Made by a program: the position numbers and the translations under genes. A DNA stretch of 64,000 nt from Novosphingobium sp. PC22D (GTDB lineage Bacteria > Pseudomonadota > Alphaproteobacteria > Sphingomonadales > Sphingomonadaceae), in assembly GCF_002556635.1 (NCBI RefSeq), contig NZ_MWMO01000001.1, forward strand, positions 372,001-436,000, written 5' to 3'. Of this stretch, positions 15,231 to 27,079 are shown piece by piece. The stretch's first letter is position 1, and each line of letters starts with the position of its first letter. A model generated the notes under the pieces. The model ran no database searches. It was not told the DNA's origin and worked only from the letters and a program-made list of their open reading frames with translations.

Positions 15231-17420
15231 TCAATACATTGCGCTGATCGTCAGGAGCGCTTGCCGCCCCGCGGCGGGTACTGCGAAGTGCGGATTGCGG
15301 ATTTTGACGATGTAGCGCTCGTCGGCGATGTTCTGAACGTTGAGCCGTGCCGATATCGCATGGGTGAACTTATACTCGGCGAAGGCGTCGAAGCGGGCAT
15401 AGCCGTCAGCGCTGATCGAGTTGCCCGCATCGGCGTAGCGCTTCGAGGCGCCGTAGGCACCGCCGCCCACCGCGAGCTGCGGGGTCGCCTGCCACCGCAC
15501 CGTCGCCGAGAAGTTGTGCTTGGGCGTCTGCGGCAGGACGTTGCCCACGATCTCGGAATTGTCGTTCGCGCGCAACTCGCTGTCGACGTAGGTATAGCCG
15601 GCGGTGATCGAGACCGGCCCGGCCTGGCCCGTCACGCCGAGCTCGAAGCCCTGCAGGCGCGCCGCGTCGAAGATGTCGGTGATGACGTCGCCGTCGGTCT
15701 GGATGATGTTGTTGCGCTTGATCCGGAAGGCCGCGGCCGAAAGCAGGAGGTTGCCTTCCATGAGTTCGGCCTTGGCGCCAACTTCCCAGTTCTCGAACGA
15801 CTGCGGCTCGCGCGTCTCGTTGGCCGAACCGAGATTGTCGCTGCCTTCGCCAACCGTCGTGCCCGGAGGATTCTTCGAATCGGCGTAGGAGGCATAGATG
15901 CTGGTCGTCTCGCTTGGCTTGAACACGACGCCCGCCTGCCAGGTGAAGAAGTCGCCCGAGTTCTCCGCATCGTAGCAGCCGCCACGGCCGCACCCTGCGG
16001 CCTTGGCCGAGAAATCGGTCCAGCGGATTCCGCCGTTCAGCAGGAGCTGCGGCAGGATCGTGACCGTGTCGAACAGGTAGAAGCTGTATTCCTCGGCCGA
16101 TGCGGTGGACGGGCTGGTGCTGCGCTCGATCGTGCCGTTCCACGGGTCTGACGGGTCGGGATTGTCGAGCGAGGTGCAGTTGTAGTTCGCGAAGTCCTCG
16201 TCGGCGCATGAGCGGTTACCTGTCGCGACCGAATAGCCCGCGTTGGAACTGTCCGCCACGGCCATTTCGAAGCCGAACGAAAGCGCGTGTTCGATCGAGC
16301 CCGTGTCGAAGTTGGTGGCGAGGTTGGTGTTGCTCGCCAGGCCCTTGTTCCACGAGTTGCGGCTCTTGATGTTGCGCCAGACGAACCCGTTCGCGACATT
16401 GCCGGCGCTGTCGTCCGGGTTGGTCACGATATAGGCGTTGGTGTTGTAGTTGTAGCGGGTGGTGTTCGACAGATAGAGTCCGCCGCCCAGGTCGCCGTTG
16501 AATTCGAATGTGACCGAGTCGGTCTTGGTCTTCTGGAAATCGCGGGCGAGCAGGCCGTAGAAGTTGTCGCGATCGACGTCGGCCGGCTCGCGCACGCCGC
16601 CCGCGAGCTGGTCGCGCGAGGTCAGCGGAATGCCGTAGTCGGGCATCGCGTCGGTTTCGTAGTGATAGTACGAGAGCGTTGCCGAGATCGGCGAGCCCAC
16701 GCCCCAGGTGATCGAGGGCAGCACGCCCCAGCGGTCATCGAAGACCGCGTCGCGGCCCGGTACGTCGGAGTCGTGATACATGCCGACGATGCGCACGGCG
16801 AGCTTGTCGTTGAGCTGGACATTGGCGTCGGCGGTCACGCGCACCAGGTCGCTGGTGCCGGCGGTGACCTGCCCCTCGGCGAACACGCCGGCGCGCGCGA
16901 CCTTGGAGACGAGGTTGATGCTGCCGCCCGCTGTGCCGCGGCCGCCGAACGCCGAGTTCGGGCCCTTGGTCACCTCGATCTGTTCGAGCGCGAAGATCTC
17001 ACGGGTCTGCGAGCCGATGTCGCGCAGGCCATCGACGAACACACTGCCGGTCGAATCGATACCGCGGATCAGCGGAATATCCGCCGACGCCGTGCCGCCT
17101 TCGCCCGCGCCGAGGGTGATGCCGGGAACGGTGCGCAGCGCATCCTCGAGCGTGAACGAGGCGCTGTCGCGGATCACGGCTTCCGAAACGACCGTGATGA
17201 TGCGCGGGGTATCGACGAGCGGAGCCGTCGCCTTGGGCGAGGTCTGCTCAGCGCGATAGGAATCCTCCACGGCGCTGTCGGTCACGGTCATGCCTTCGAG
17301 GCGCGTCGGCTCGCCGTCTTTCGTCTGGGCCATGACCGGCTGGGCTGCCACCGCGATGAACCCGACGCAGCCCACAGCCAGAAATCCGGCGGCACCGCCG
17401 GTTGCGAAGACACGTTTCAT
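15231..17420 (-). CDS. TonB-dependent siderophore receptor (catecholate type)
   Basis: A 729-residue outer-membrane receptor. It has a signal peptide (to about AAQPVMAQ), a TonB-box-like N-terminus, a plug domain with TPRIITVVSEAVIRD and the IEVTKGPNSAFGGRGTAGGSINLVSK signature region, and a 22-strand barrel ending at a C-terminal aromatic residue (SAMY). The order with a PiuC-type oxygenase upstream is typical of Fiu/PiuA catecholate receptors. The ATG at 17420 follows GGGGAAA. Two Fur-like palindromes lie 31 and 62 bp upstream of the start. Its exact ligand is unknown. Confidence 0.9.
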   Translation of the reverse strand: MKRVFATGGAAGFLAVGCVGFIAVAAQPVMAQTKDGEPTRLEGMTVTDSAVEDSYRAEQTSPKATAPLVDTPRIITVVSEAVIRDSASFTLEDALRTVPGITLGAGEGGTASADIPLIRGIDSTGSVFVDGLRDIGSQTREIFALEQIEVTKGPNSAFGGRGTAGGSINLVSKVARAGVFAEGQVTAGTSDLVRVTADANVQLNDKLAVRIVGMYHDSDVPGRDAVFDDRWGVLPSITWGVGSPISATLSYYHYETDAMPDYGIPLTSRDQLAGGVREPADVDRDNFYGLLARDFQKTKTDSVTFEFNGDLGGGLYLSNTTRYNYNTNAYIVTNPDDSAGNVANGFVWRNIKSRNSWNKGLASNTNLATNFDTGSIEHALSFGFEMAVADSSNAGYSVATGNRSCADEDFANYNCTSLDNPDPSDPWNGTIERSTSPSTASAEEYSFYLFDTVTILPQLLLNGGIRWTDFSAKAAGCGRGGCYDAENSGDFFTWQAGVVFKPSETTSIYASYADSKNPPGTTVGEGSDNLGSANETREPQSFENWEVGAKAELMEGNLLLSAAAFRIKRNNIIQTDGDVITDIFDAARLQGFELGVTGQAGPVSITAGYTYVDSELRANDNSEIVGNVLPQTPKHNFSATVRWQATPQLAVGGGAYGASKRYADAGNSISADGYARFDAFAEYKFTHAISARLNVQNIADERYIVKIRNPHFAVPAAGRQALLTISAMY

Positions 17421-17450
17421 TGATTTCCCCTCATATGTCTGAGGAGTGCT

Positions 17451-17500
17451 ATTGCGAGTCAATCGCAGTCCGTCAAGACCTATTGCGAGCGCATCGCAAT
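17451..17500. promoter_or_regulatory. Two tandem Fur-like operators before the siderophore receptor
   Basis: Site 1 is ATTGCGA-gtcaa-TCGCAGT (17451-17469, six of seven arm positions symmetrical). Site 2 is ATTGCGA-gcgca-TCGCAAT (17482-17500, perfect). The centres are 31 bp apart, about three helical turns. The same 7-5-7 plan recurs before tonB. Iron repression of the receptor is inferred. Confidence 0.65.
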
Positions 17501-17507
17501 TAGAAGG

Positions 17508-18191
17508 TCAGGTGTCGGCCCAGTCGCGCAGGAGATTATGGTAGAGGCTGGTCAGGTCGATCACGACCGGATCAGCCCCGCCGCGTTCGGCCGAAAGCGT
17601 CTGGATCGCGCAGTCGAGTCGGTAGAGCTTTTCGCGCTGGCCGTGGTCGCGCACCATGCTCTGCAGCCAGAAGAAGCAGCCGACTCGTTCGCCGCGCGTC
17701 ACGGGCGTGACCCGGTGGACACTCGAGGCCGGATAGAGCACGAGGTCCCCCGCCGCGAGCTTGACGCGGTGCTCGCCGAAGAGGTCCTCGACGACGAGTT
17801 CGCCGCCGTCGTAGGTGTCCGGCTCGGCAAGGAACACGGTGCACGACAAGTCGCTGCGCACGCGCTGCTGCGTTCCCTGGACGCCGCGGATCGCGTTGTC
17901 GACGTGCGCACCGAACTCCTGTCCCCCCGAATAGCGGTTGAACAGCGGCGGAAAGACCTTCAGCGGCAGGGCGGCCGCGACGAACTGCGGGGTGCGGGCG
18001 AGCGCCTCGGCGATCAGGTCGCCGGCCTGTCGTTCCGCCGTGCCGCCATGCGCGAGTTGCAGGTTCCTTTTCGCGAGGCGCGACTGATGGCCCGAGGTCT
18101 CGTTGCCGTCGACCCATTCGGCCGCATCGATGATCTCGCGGCAGCGGGCCAGGTCCTGCGCGGAGAGCACGCCTTCGATCTTGAGCATCAT
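17508..18191 (-). CDS. Fe(II)/2-oxoglutarate-dependent dioxygenase, PiuC-type
   Basis: A 227-residue PKHD-type hydroxylase. The double-stranded beta-helix metal site is visible as HVDNAI (His and Asp) near residue 97, a distal His in [11 protein letters not shown], and an Arg in the RGERVG segment. The length and N-terminus ([14 protein letters not shown]) match PiuC/YbiX proteins that accompany catecholate siderophore receptors. The true substrate of the family is not established. It precedes the receptor gene on the same strand. Confidence 0.9.
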   Translation of the reverse strand: MMLKIEGVLSAQDLARCREIIDAAEWVDGNETSGHQSRLAKRNLQLAHGGTAERQAGDLIAEALARTPQFVAAALPLKVFPPLFNRYSGGQEFGAHVDNAIRGVQGTQQRVRSDLSCTVFLAEPDTYDGGELVVEDLFGEHRVKLAAGDLVLYPASSVHRVTPVTRGERVGCFFWLQSMVRDHGQREKLYRLDCAIQTLSAERGGADPVVIDLTSLYHNLLRDWADT

Positions 18192-18322
18192 GACAGATTT
18201 GCCCCCAGTTTGGCGGTCGTCCTCAACCCGACCGGCTCAGGCGCTAGGACCGGATGCGGTTTCTGTCAATGCGAGGCATTATCAAAAACACTTGTCCCGC
18301 GAGGTGCAAAAAAGCTCTCGTC

Positions 18323-19744
18323 TCAGGATTGCTGCGTCCACTGGCCGCCGAGCGCGCGGAACAGGTCGACTTGCGCGAAGGCGACGCTGCGGTCCGCCTC
18401 GGCCAGCGCGAACTCGGCATCGGCGAGCGTGCGCTGCGCGTCGAGCACCGTGAGGAAGTCTACCCGCCCCACCCGCTGCCTGGCAAGGCTTGCCCGCGCG
18501 GCGCGGTCCGCGGCGTCGCGCGCGGACTGGAGCGAGGCGCGGCGCAGCAGCGCGTTGCGATAGGCGGACAGCGCCGTCTCGGTCTCTTCGAGCGCCCGCA
18601 GCACGGAAGCGTCGAACCGCGCGAGATCGGCGTCCGCGTCGGCCCGGGCCTCGCCGATGCGCGCCCGGATCGCCTCCTGGTTGGGGAAGGCCCACGAGAC
18701 GAGCGGCCCTACCAGCCAGCGCAGCGCGCCCGCGCCGAACAGGTCGGTCGCGCCCACCGTGCTCGTTCCCGCCGATGCGCCGAAGCTGATGCGCGGATAG
18801 AGGTCGGCGGTCGCGACGCCGATCCGCGCGGTGCTGGCGGCGAGGCGGCGCTCGGCGGCGCGCACGTCCGGTCGGCGGGCGAGCAGGGCGCGGCCGTCCC
18901 CGACCGGGATCGGCTGGGCGAGGTCCGGCGGTCTGGTGCGCGCGCCGGCCTCGGCGGGCAGGGCCGCCGGCGCGCGTCCGGTCAGCGTCGCGAGGCGGAA
19001 CAGCGCCGCGTCGCGGTCGGCGGCGAGCGCCGGGATCGCGGCGGCCTGCTCGTCGCGCAACTGGGTCAGGCGGATGAGGTCGAGCCGGTCGGCAAGCCCG
19101 CGTTCCTCGCGCGCGCCGGTGATCCGCAGCGAGCGCTCCAGCAGGTCGACGGTGCGGGTGGCGACAGCGATGCGTTCGGCGCTCGCGGCGGCGTCGACGT
19201 AGGCGCGCACGGTGTCGGCGACGACCGCGACGCGCACCGCGTCGGCATCCTCGCGCGCCGCCTGCCAGTCGCCGCGCGCCGCCTCGACTCCGCGCGACAC
19301 GCGGCCGAACAGGTCGAGCTCATAGCCGATCGCCATGCCCGCATCGACCGCGCGGCGCTCGCGATCGACGCCGGGCAGCGCTTGCGACCGCGCGGTGCGG
19401 CCGTAGGTGGCGGTGCCTTCGAGCGCGGTCGAGGGAAGACGATCGGACGCCGCGCCGCGCAGCGAGGCCCGCGCCCGTTCGATCCGCGCGACCGCGACGC
19501 GCACGTCGGTGTTGGCGGCGAGCGCGTCACGCACCAGCGCATCGAGCATCGGATCGTCGTAGAGCCGCCACCAGTCGCCCTGCGGTTCGGCGGTCGTGAC
19601 CGCCGGGGAATCCGCCGCGCCGATGAATTCCTGCGCAGCCATCGGGGGCGGGGTCGGGGCGACGTAGTCGGGACCGGCGGCGCAGGCCGTCAGGCTCACG
19701 CTTGCCAGCAGCGCCGTGAGGGTGTTGCGATGGAACATGATCAT
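18323..19744 (-). CDS. RND efflux outer-membrane channel lipoprotein (NodT/OprM family)
   Basis: A 473-residue outer-membrane factor. The lipobox is in [10 protein letters not shown] near residue 20, followed by two repeated outer-membrane efflux domains rich in long alpha-helices (for example the [13 protein letters not shown] and [19 protein letters not shown] regions). The first ATG at 19744 lies 5 bp after the stop of the pump gene. It forms the exit duct of the tripartite system. Confidence 0.92.
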   Translation of the reverse strand: MIMFHRNTLTALLASVSLTACAAGPDYVAPTPPPMAAQEFIGAADSPAVTTAEPQGDWWRLYDDPMLDALVRDALAANTDVRVAVARIERARASLRGAASDRLPSTALEGTATYGRTARSQALPGVDRERRAVDAGMAIGYELDLFGRVSRGVEAARGDWQAAREDADAVRVAVVADTVRAYVDAAASAERIAVATRTVDLLERSLRITGAREERGLADRLDLIRLTQLRDEQAAAIPALAADRDAALFRLATLTGRAPAALPAEAGARTRPPDLAQPIPVGDGRALLARRPDVRAAERRLAASTARIGVATADLYPRISFGASAGTSTVGATDLFGAGALRWLVGPLVSWAFPNQEAIRARIGEARADADADLARFDASVLRALEETETALSAYRNALLRRASLQSARDAADRAARASLARQRVGRVDFLTVLDAQRTLADAEFALAEADRSVAFAQVDLFRALGGQWTQQS

Positions 19745-19749
19745 GCTTC

Positions 19750-22944
<3,195 letters not shown>

Positions 22945-22986
22945 TCTAGGATGTCCCTTCGGAGGGGATGTCGCGGGCGCGGCGCG

Positions 22987-24261
22987 TCAGCGTGCGATCG
23001 TGGCCTGCGCCGCGCTCGGCACGTCGGGGTCGGCGGAGGCTTGGGAAACGGGGGCGGGGGCGATCTTGCCCGGACGGGTCTTGACCTTGCTGCCGGGCGC
23101 CGCCGCAGCGAAGTTCGAGATCACCACCCTGTCGCCGCGTTCCAACCCGGATCGGATCACGCGCAGGCCATCGACCAGCGGCCCGGGCTCGACCGGCTTG
23201 GCCGAGACCGAGCCGTCGCCGGCAACGACGAGGACGACCTTGCGGGCCTGGTCGGACTGCACCGCCGCATCGGGCACGAGCATCGCGTGGGTCGTGCCGC
23301 CGCTCGCCAGCCGCATGTTGCCGAACATGCCGGGGGTGAGGAACCCGTCCGGATTGGCGAAGCTGGCGCGCACGCGGATCGTGCCCGAGCGCGGATCGAG
23401 CCCGTTGTCGGTGAAGTCGAGCTTGCCGTGCCAGCGGTAGTCGGCTTCGTCCTGCAGGCGCACCTCGACATCGCTCGGCGCGCGATCCGCGGCGCGGTCA
23501 CGCTGCGTCTTGAGGAAGAGCGCTTCGGAGGCGTCGAAGTCGAAATAGATCGGGTCGACCGCATTGATCGTCGTGAGCAGGCTCGCTTCGGCCCCGCCTT
23601 CGCCCGAGACGAGATTGCCGGCATCGACGCGCCGGTCCGAGACGCGGCCCGAGATCGGCGCGCGCACGGTGGTGAACTCGACGTCGAGCGCACGGCTGCG
23701 CACGCGCGCCTGGGCCGCCGCCAGCGCGGCAGACGAAGCACGCACCTTGGCGCGCAGGGCGTCGATCTCGCTCGCGGCGATCGCCTCGTCGCCGGTGAGG
23801 CCCTCGACGCGGGCGTAGTCGGCGCGGGCGAGCGCCAATGCGCTGCTCGCCGATGCGACGTCGGCCCGTGCTTCGGCGAGCGCGGCGCGATAGGGGCGCG
23901 GGTCCACGGTGAACAGCGGCTGGCCCTTGCGGACGAAGTCGCCGTCGCGGAAGTGGATCGCGGTGATCGCCCCCGAGACGCGCGGGCGGACTTCGACCGA
24001 CTGGCTCGGCGCGAAGCGTCCGACGTAATCGTCCCAGAGCGTGACTTCGCGGACCAGCGGAGTTGCGGCCTCGACGGTGGCGGGCGGCATCGCGGCATTC
24101 GCGGGCGGCCCGCGATCGAGCAGCGTCCAGGTCGCACCGCCCGCAAGGACGAGAGCAAGACCGGCGGCAGCGAGCCAGCGGCTTCGCCGATGCCGCGGGG
24201 CTTGCGCGTGCGTCGCGTCCTCCATGGCCGATATTTCCCGTGAATCGAGGGGGCGGTTCAT
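22987..24261 (-). CDS. RND efflux membrane-fusion (periplasmic adaptor) protein
   Basis: A 424-residue adaptor. It has one N-terminal membrane anchor ([20 protein letters not shown]), a split lipoyl domain ([22 protein letters not shown] and [15 protein letters not shown]), a helical hairpin between these halves, and beta-barrel and proximal domains. The start at 24261 overlaps the stop of the preceding small gene by 4 bp. It bridges the pump and the outer channel. Confidence 0.93.
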   Translation of the reverse strand: MNRPLDSREISAMEDATHAQAPRHRRSRWLAAAGLALVLAGGATWTLLDRGPPANAAMPPATVEAATPLVREVTLWDDYVGRFAPSQSVEVRPRVSGAITAIHFRDGDFVRKGQPLFTVDPRPYRAALAEARADVASASSALALARADYARVEGLTGDEAIAASEIDALRAKVRASSAALAAAQARVRSRALDVEFTTVRAPISGRVSDRRVDAGNLVSGEGGAEASLLTTINAVDPIYFDFDASEALFLKTQRDRAADRAPSDVEVRLQDEADYRWHGKLDFTDNGLDPRSGTIRVRASFANPDGFLTPGMFGNMRLASGGTTHAMLVPDAAVQSDQARKVVLVVAGDGSVSAKPVEPGPLVDGLRVIRSGLERGDRVVISNFAAAAPGSKVKTRPGKIAPAPVSQASADPDVPSAAQATIAR

Positions 24262-24671
24262 GCGGTCACCCCGCGCCCGGCGATGCGCAGATCGACAATT
24301 CTGTCGATCACGTTGCCCGCCTGATGCTCGCTGAAGCCCGCGGCGATCGCGTCCTTGATCGCCGACGCGGGCAGCCGATAGCCCTCGTGCCAGGCGCGCA
24401 CCGCCAGGCGGCGCAGCGCCTCGAGCCGCTCGTTGGCGAGCACCGGCGAGGGGGGCTGCGGACCGAACAGCAGCCGCGCCAGCCGGCCGCGCTTGCGCTG
24501 CGGGCGTAGCGAGGCGAGATCGTCGCCGCGGGCAAGCTCGACGATCCGCCATTCGTAGGCGCTGATCGGCTCGGCCGGCGATTGCGCGCCGATCCCCGGA
24601 AGGATCGCGGCGATTTCGGGACTCATGGTTGTCTCGGCGCTTTCGACGGGCCTGAAGTCGATGAAAGCCAT
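24258..24671 (-). CDS. Hypothetical protein leading the RND operon
   Basis: A 137-residue soluble protein that I do not recognise. It begins MAFIDFRPVESAETTMSPEI after a good ribosome-binding site (AGGACA). It has a basic centre (RPQRKRGRLARLLFGPQ) and a helical C-terminus (FSEHQAGNVIDRIVDLRIAG). No membrane segment or signal peptide is seen. It is coupled to the adaptor gene by a 4-bp overlap and is the first gene after the TetR operators, so it is co-expressed with the pump. A regulatory or accessory role is possible but unproven. Confidence 0.7.
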   Translation of the reverse strand: MAFIDFRPVESAETTMSPEIAAILPGIGAQSPAEPISAYEWRIVELARGDDLASLRPQRKRGRLARLLFGPQPPSPVLANERLEALRRLAVRAWHEGYRLPASAIKDAIAAGFSEHQAGNVIDRIVDLRIAGRGVTA

Positions 24672-24947
24672 CGGGTGTCCTTCCTGAAAGAAAAGCCCCC
24701 GGCGCACGGGCTTGGGGGGGCGGGGATCGCGCGCCGGGGGACGCCGGCGCGAGCCGCGCCGGGCGAGTGGGTGTGCGGATGCGAACGCCGAGACGATCCG
24801 TCTCGCGCGAGCATGCCTGTTTTTTCGAATGGACCTGCCGGCCCGGCAGTCACCGGGCCAAAGCGCGGTCAGCCGGTCAGGACCGGCCCTTCACGGGACT
24901 ACACATGGGGGACCTCCATAACTGCGGCACTGGCCGGTCCTTTTATG

Positions 24948-25009
24948 TACTGATCGGTATATATTTCACGCCGCCAATCTGGTCAAGCGCTTTTGTGTAC
25001 CGCCCGGTA
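24948..25009. promoter_or_regulatory. Two TetR-type operator sites before the efflux operon
   Basis: TACTGATCGGTA (24948-24959) and TACCGCCCGGTA (24998-25009) share the pattern TACYG-nn-CGGTA and lie exactly 50 bp apart, each preceded by CTTTTRTG. A related third site overlaps the start of the TetR gene. They occupy the 422-bp non-coding stretch 24672-25093, in which I see no gene. The rest of that stretch is featureless apart from an AT-rich promoter-like part around 24940-25015. Confidence 0.6.
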
Positions 25010-25093
25010 AATTAGCGCTCGGCGCCCCTTTTCAAGAGGTGAACCGCGAATGAATGCAGATTTTTTTCGAAGCGCGCCGCCCGCGCTGCGGGC

Positions 25094-25726
25094 TCAGGCC
25101 GAGGGCCAGCAGGCGAGAGTCGTCGCGACGATCCGCTCGAGCGCCTCGCGCCCGGCACCGCTCCCGGCCTTGACGGAAAGGCCCTGCATCACCGTGGTCA
25201 GGTAGCTCGCGAGCGCCTCGGGATCGACGTGCTCGGACAAGTCGCCCTCGTCACGCGCGCGCTCGAAGCGGGCGACGATCGCGCGTTCCGACGAGGCACG
25301 GCGCGCGATCACTTCGGCGCGGATCGTCTCCGCCTCCGCTCCGCAGGTAACGGCGCTGATCACGCCGAGGCAGCCTTGTGGATCGGTCTCGCCGCAATGC
25401 GTGGCGAGCGCGCCGGTGAGCAGCTTTTCGGCAACGCCGCGCGCGGTCGGGGCATCGAGCGCGGTCTTGACGTAGCACAGCTTCTCGCGCTCGTAGAGGT
25501 CGAGCGCCTTGCGGAACAGCGCTTCCTTGTTGCCGAAGCAGGCATAGAGGCTGGGCTTGGCGATCCCCATCGCCTCGGTCAGCTCGGCCATCGAGGCGCC
25601 TTCGTAGCCGCGCTGCCAGAACACGCGCAACGCCCGTGCAAGCGCTTCATCGGGATCGAATTCGCGCGGACGGCCGCGCGAGGGGGATGCGGCACAGGCG
25701 GTGACGGATGGAGAGGACGGGGACAT
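25094..25726 (-). CDS. TetR-family repressor, probable regulator of the RND pump
   Basis: A 210-residue TetR/AcrR regulator. The N-terminal DNA-binding domain reads GRPREFDPDEALARALRVFW followed by GYEGASMAELTEAMGIAKPSLYACFGNKEALF. The C-terminal ligand domain carries several cysteines (LCYV, THCGET, GCLGV, VTCGAE). It lies upstream of the efflux operon in the same orientation. A sequence similar to the efflux operators overlaps its own start, suggesting it also represses itself. Confidence 0.88.
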   Translation of the reverse strand: MSPSSPSVTACAASPSRGRPREFDPDEALARALRVFWQRGYEGASMAELTEAMGIAKPSLYACFGNKEALFRKALDLYEREKLCYVKTALDAPTARGVAEKLLTGALATHCGETDPQGCLGVISAVTCGAEAETIRAEVIARRASSERAIVARFERARDEGDLSEHVDPEALASYLTTVMQGLSVKAGSGAGREALERIVATTLACWPSA

Positions 25727-25737
25727 AACGGTCAGTA
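25726..25737. promoter_or_regulatory. TetR-type operator overlapping the tetR start
   Basis: On the minus strand this reads TACTGACCGTTA, eleven of twelve positions compatible with the pattern TACYGnYCGGTA of the two sites before the efflux genes. It abuts an AT-rich TATATAAT stretch. Confidence 0.5.
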
Positions 25738-26016
25738 TATAATTCCTCGCAAATGAACGTCCAGTTGATCGTGCCGCTGTCCGTCAGGCGGCAAATCCCC
25801 CGAGGGGGGCGGCATGGGGCCCGATCTTGCCGTCAGCGTCACCGTCGCATGTGCCCAAGGCGGAATCGTGGGTCCGGATCATGCGGGCGAGGCGAGGCCT
25901 CGCAGCCCGCTGCGCGGCCAGAGCCGTTCGAGCAGCGGCAATGTCGTTTCGCGATCAACCTGAAAATCGCTAAACCGGATTTACAATTGCGATGCGAACG
26001 CGGAACGGCATCGGCC

Positions 26017-27003
26017 ATGACCCGTATCCTGCGTTCGATCGATCCCTACATCGCGCTGATGCTGCTGACCGTCGGCCTTGCAGCGGTGTGCCCCGCCGTG
26101 GGCACCGGCGCGCGTGTCGCGGGTGCGGCGGCCGATGCCGGCATCGTCTTCCTTTTCTTTCTCTACGGCTCGCGCCTTTCGCCCCGGGCCGCGCTCGACG
26201 GGATCATGCAATGGCGCCTGCAGATCGCCGTCCTCGTCTGCACTTTCGCGCTGTTCCCGGTCCTGGGCGTGTTGATCGCGCAAGTGGCGCCGGCGGTGCT
26301 TCCCGAGACGCTCGTTTCGGGAATCCTCTTCCTGTGCCTGATGCCCTCGACGGTGCAGTCGTCGATCGCCTTCACTTCGATCGCGCGCGGCAATGTGCCG
26401 GCGGCGCTCTGCGCGGCCTCGGCCTCGAACATCCTGGGCGTGTTCGTGAGTCCGATCCTCGCGGGCTGGCTGCTCAACATCAGCGGCGTCGCGGTTTCCT
26501 TCGACGTCTTTCGCGACATCGCGCTGCAACTTCTCGCGCCGTTTCTGGTAGGGCAGATGCTGCGGCCCGTTATCGGGAGCTGGATTCAGGCGAACAAGCG
26601 CGTGCTCGGCCTCGCCGACAGGGGTTCGATCCTGCTGATCATCTACGTCGCATTCTCCAATGGGATGGCGGATCATATCTGGTCGAACGTCGACATCGCC
26701 GACCTCGCCCTGCTTGTCGCGATTCTCGGCGCGCTGCTGGCCGTGGTCCTCGTGCTGACCCGCATGGTCGCGGAAAAGGTCATGCGGCTTCCCATTGAAG
26801 ACGTGATCGTGCTGCAGTTCTGCGGGTCCAAGAAGTCGCTCGCGAGCGGCCTGCCGATGGCGACGGTGCTCGTTTCCGGCCCGCAACTGGGGCTGCTGGT
26901 CCTGCCGCTGATGCTCTTTCACCAGATCCAGCTCATGGTCTGCACCGTGCTGGCAAACCGCTACGCGGCGCGATCGGCCGTCGAGGCGGAGGCGACGACC
27001 TAG
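26017..27003 (+). CDS. BASS-family (bile acid:sodium symporter-like) transporter
   Basis: A 328-residue polytopic membrane protein with about ten hydrophobic helices, matching the SBF-like/DUF4137 branch of the bile acid:sodium symporter family. Conserved parts are the early FFLYGSRLSPRAALDG, the CLMPSTVQSSIAFTSIARGN motif in the middle, and FCGSKKSLASGLPMATVL near the end. The chosen ATG gives MTRILRSIDPYIALML. It stands alone between tetR and the molybdoenzyme gene, and its substrate is unknown. The 290 bp upstream hold no gene that I recognise. Confidence 0.85.
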   Translation: MTRILRSIDPYIALMLLTVGLAAVCPAVGTGARVAGAAADAGIVFLFFLYGSRLSPRAALDGIMQWRLQIAVLVCTFALFPVLGVLIAQVAPAVLPETLVSGILFLCLMPSTVQSSIAFTSIARGNVPAALCAASASNILGVFVSPILAGWLLNISGVAVSFDVFRDIALQLLAPFLVGQMLRPVIGSWIQANKRVLGLADRGSILLIIYVAFSNGMADHIWSNVDIADLALLVAILGALLAVVLVLTRMVAEKVMRLPIEDVIVLQFCGSKKSLASGLPMATVLVSGPQLGLLVLPLMLFHQIQLMVCTVLANRYAARSAVEAEATT

Positions 27004-27079
27004 CGTCCTTGCCGGGCTCTCGCGGTTGTGCGGAGGAAATAACCGCTTAAATTCGCTCCGCAAAGCCACGAGAGCAGAG

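Noticed and set aside
18268..18280. AATGC-gag-GCATT upstream of the PiuC gene considered as a fourth Fur-like site
   Set aside because: Its spacer is 3 nt and its arms 5 nt, unlike the 7-5-7 plan of the other three sites.
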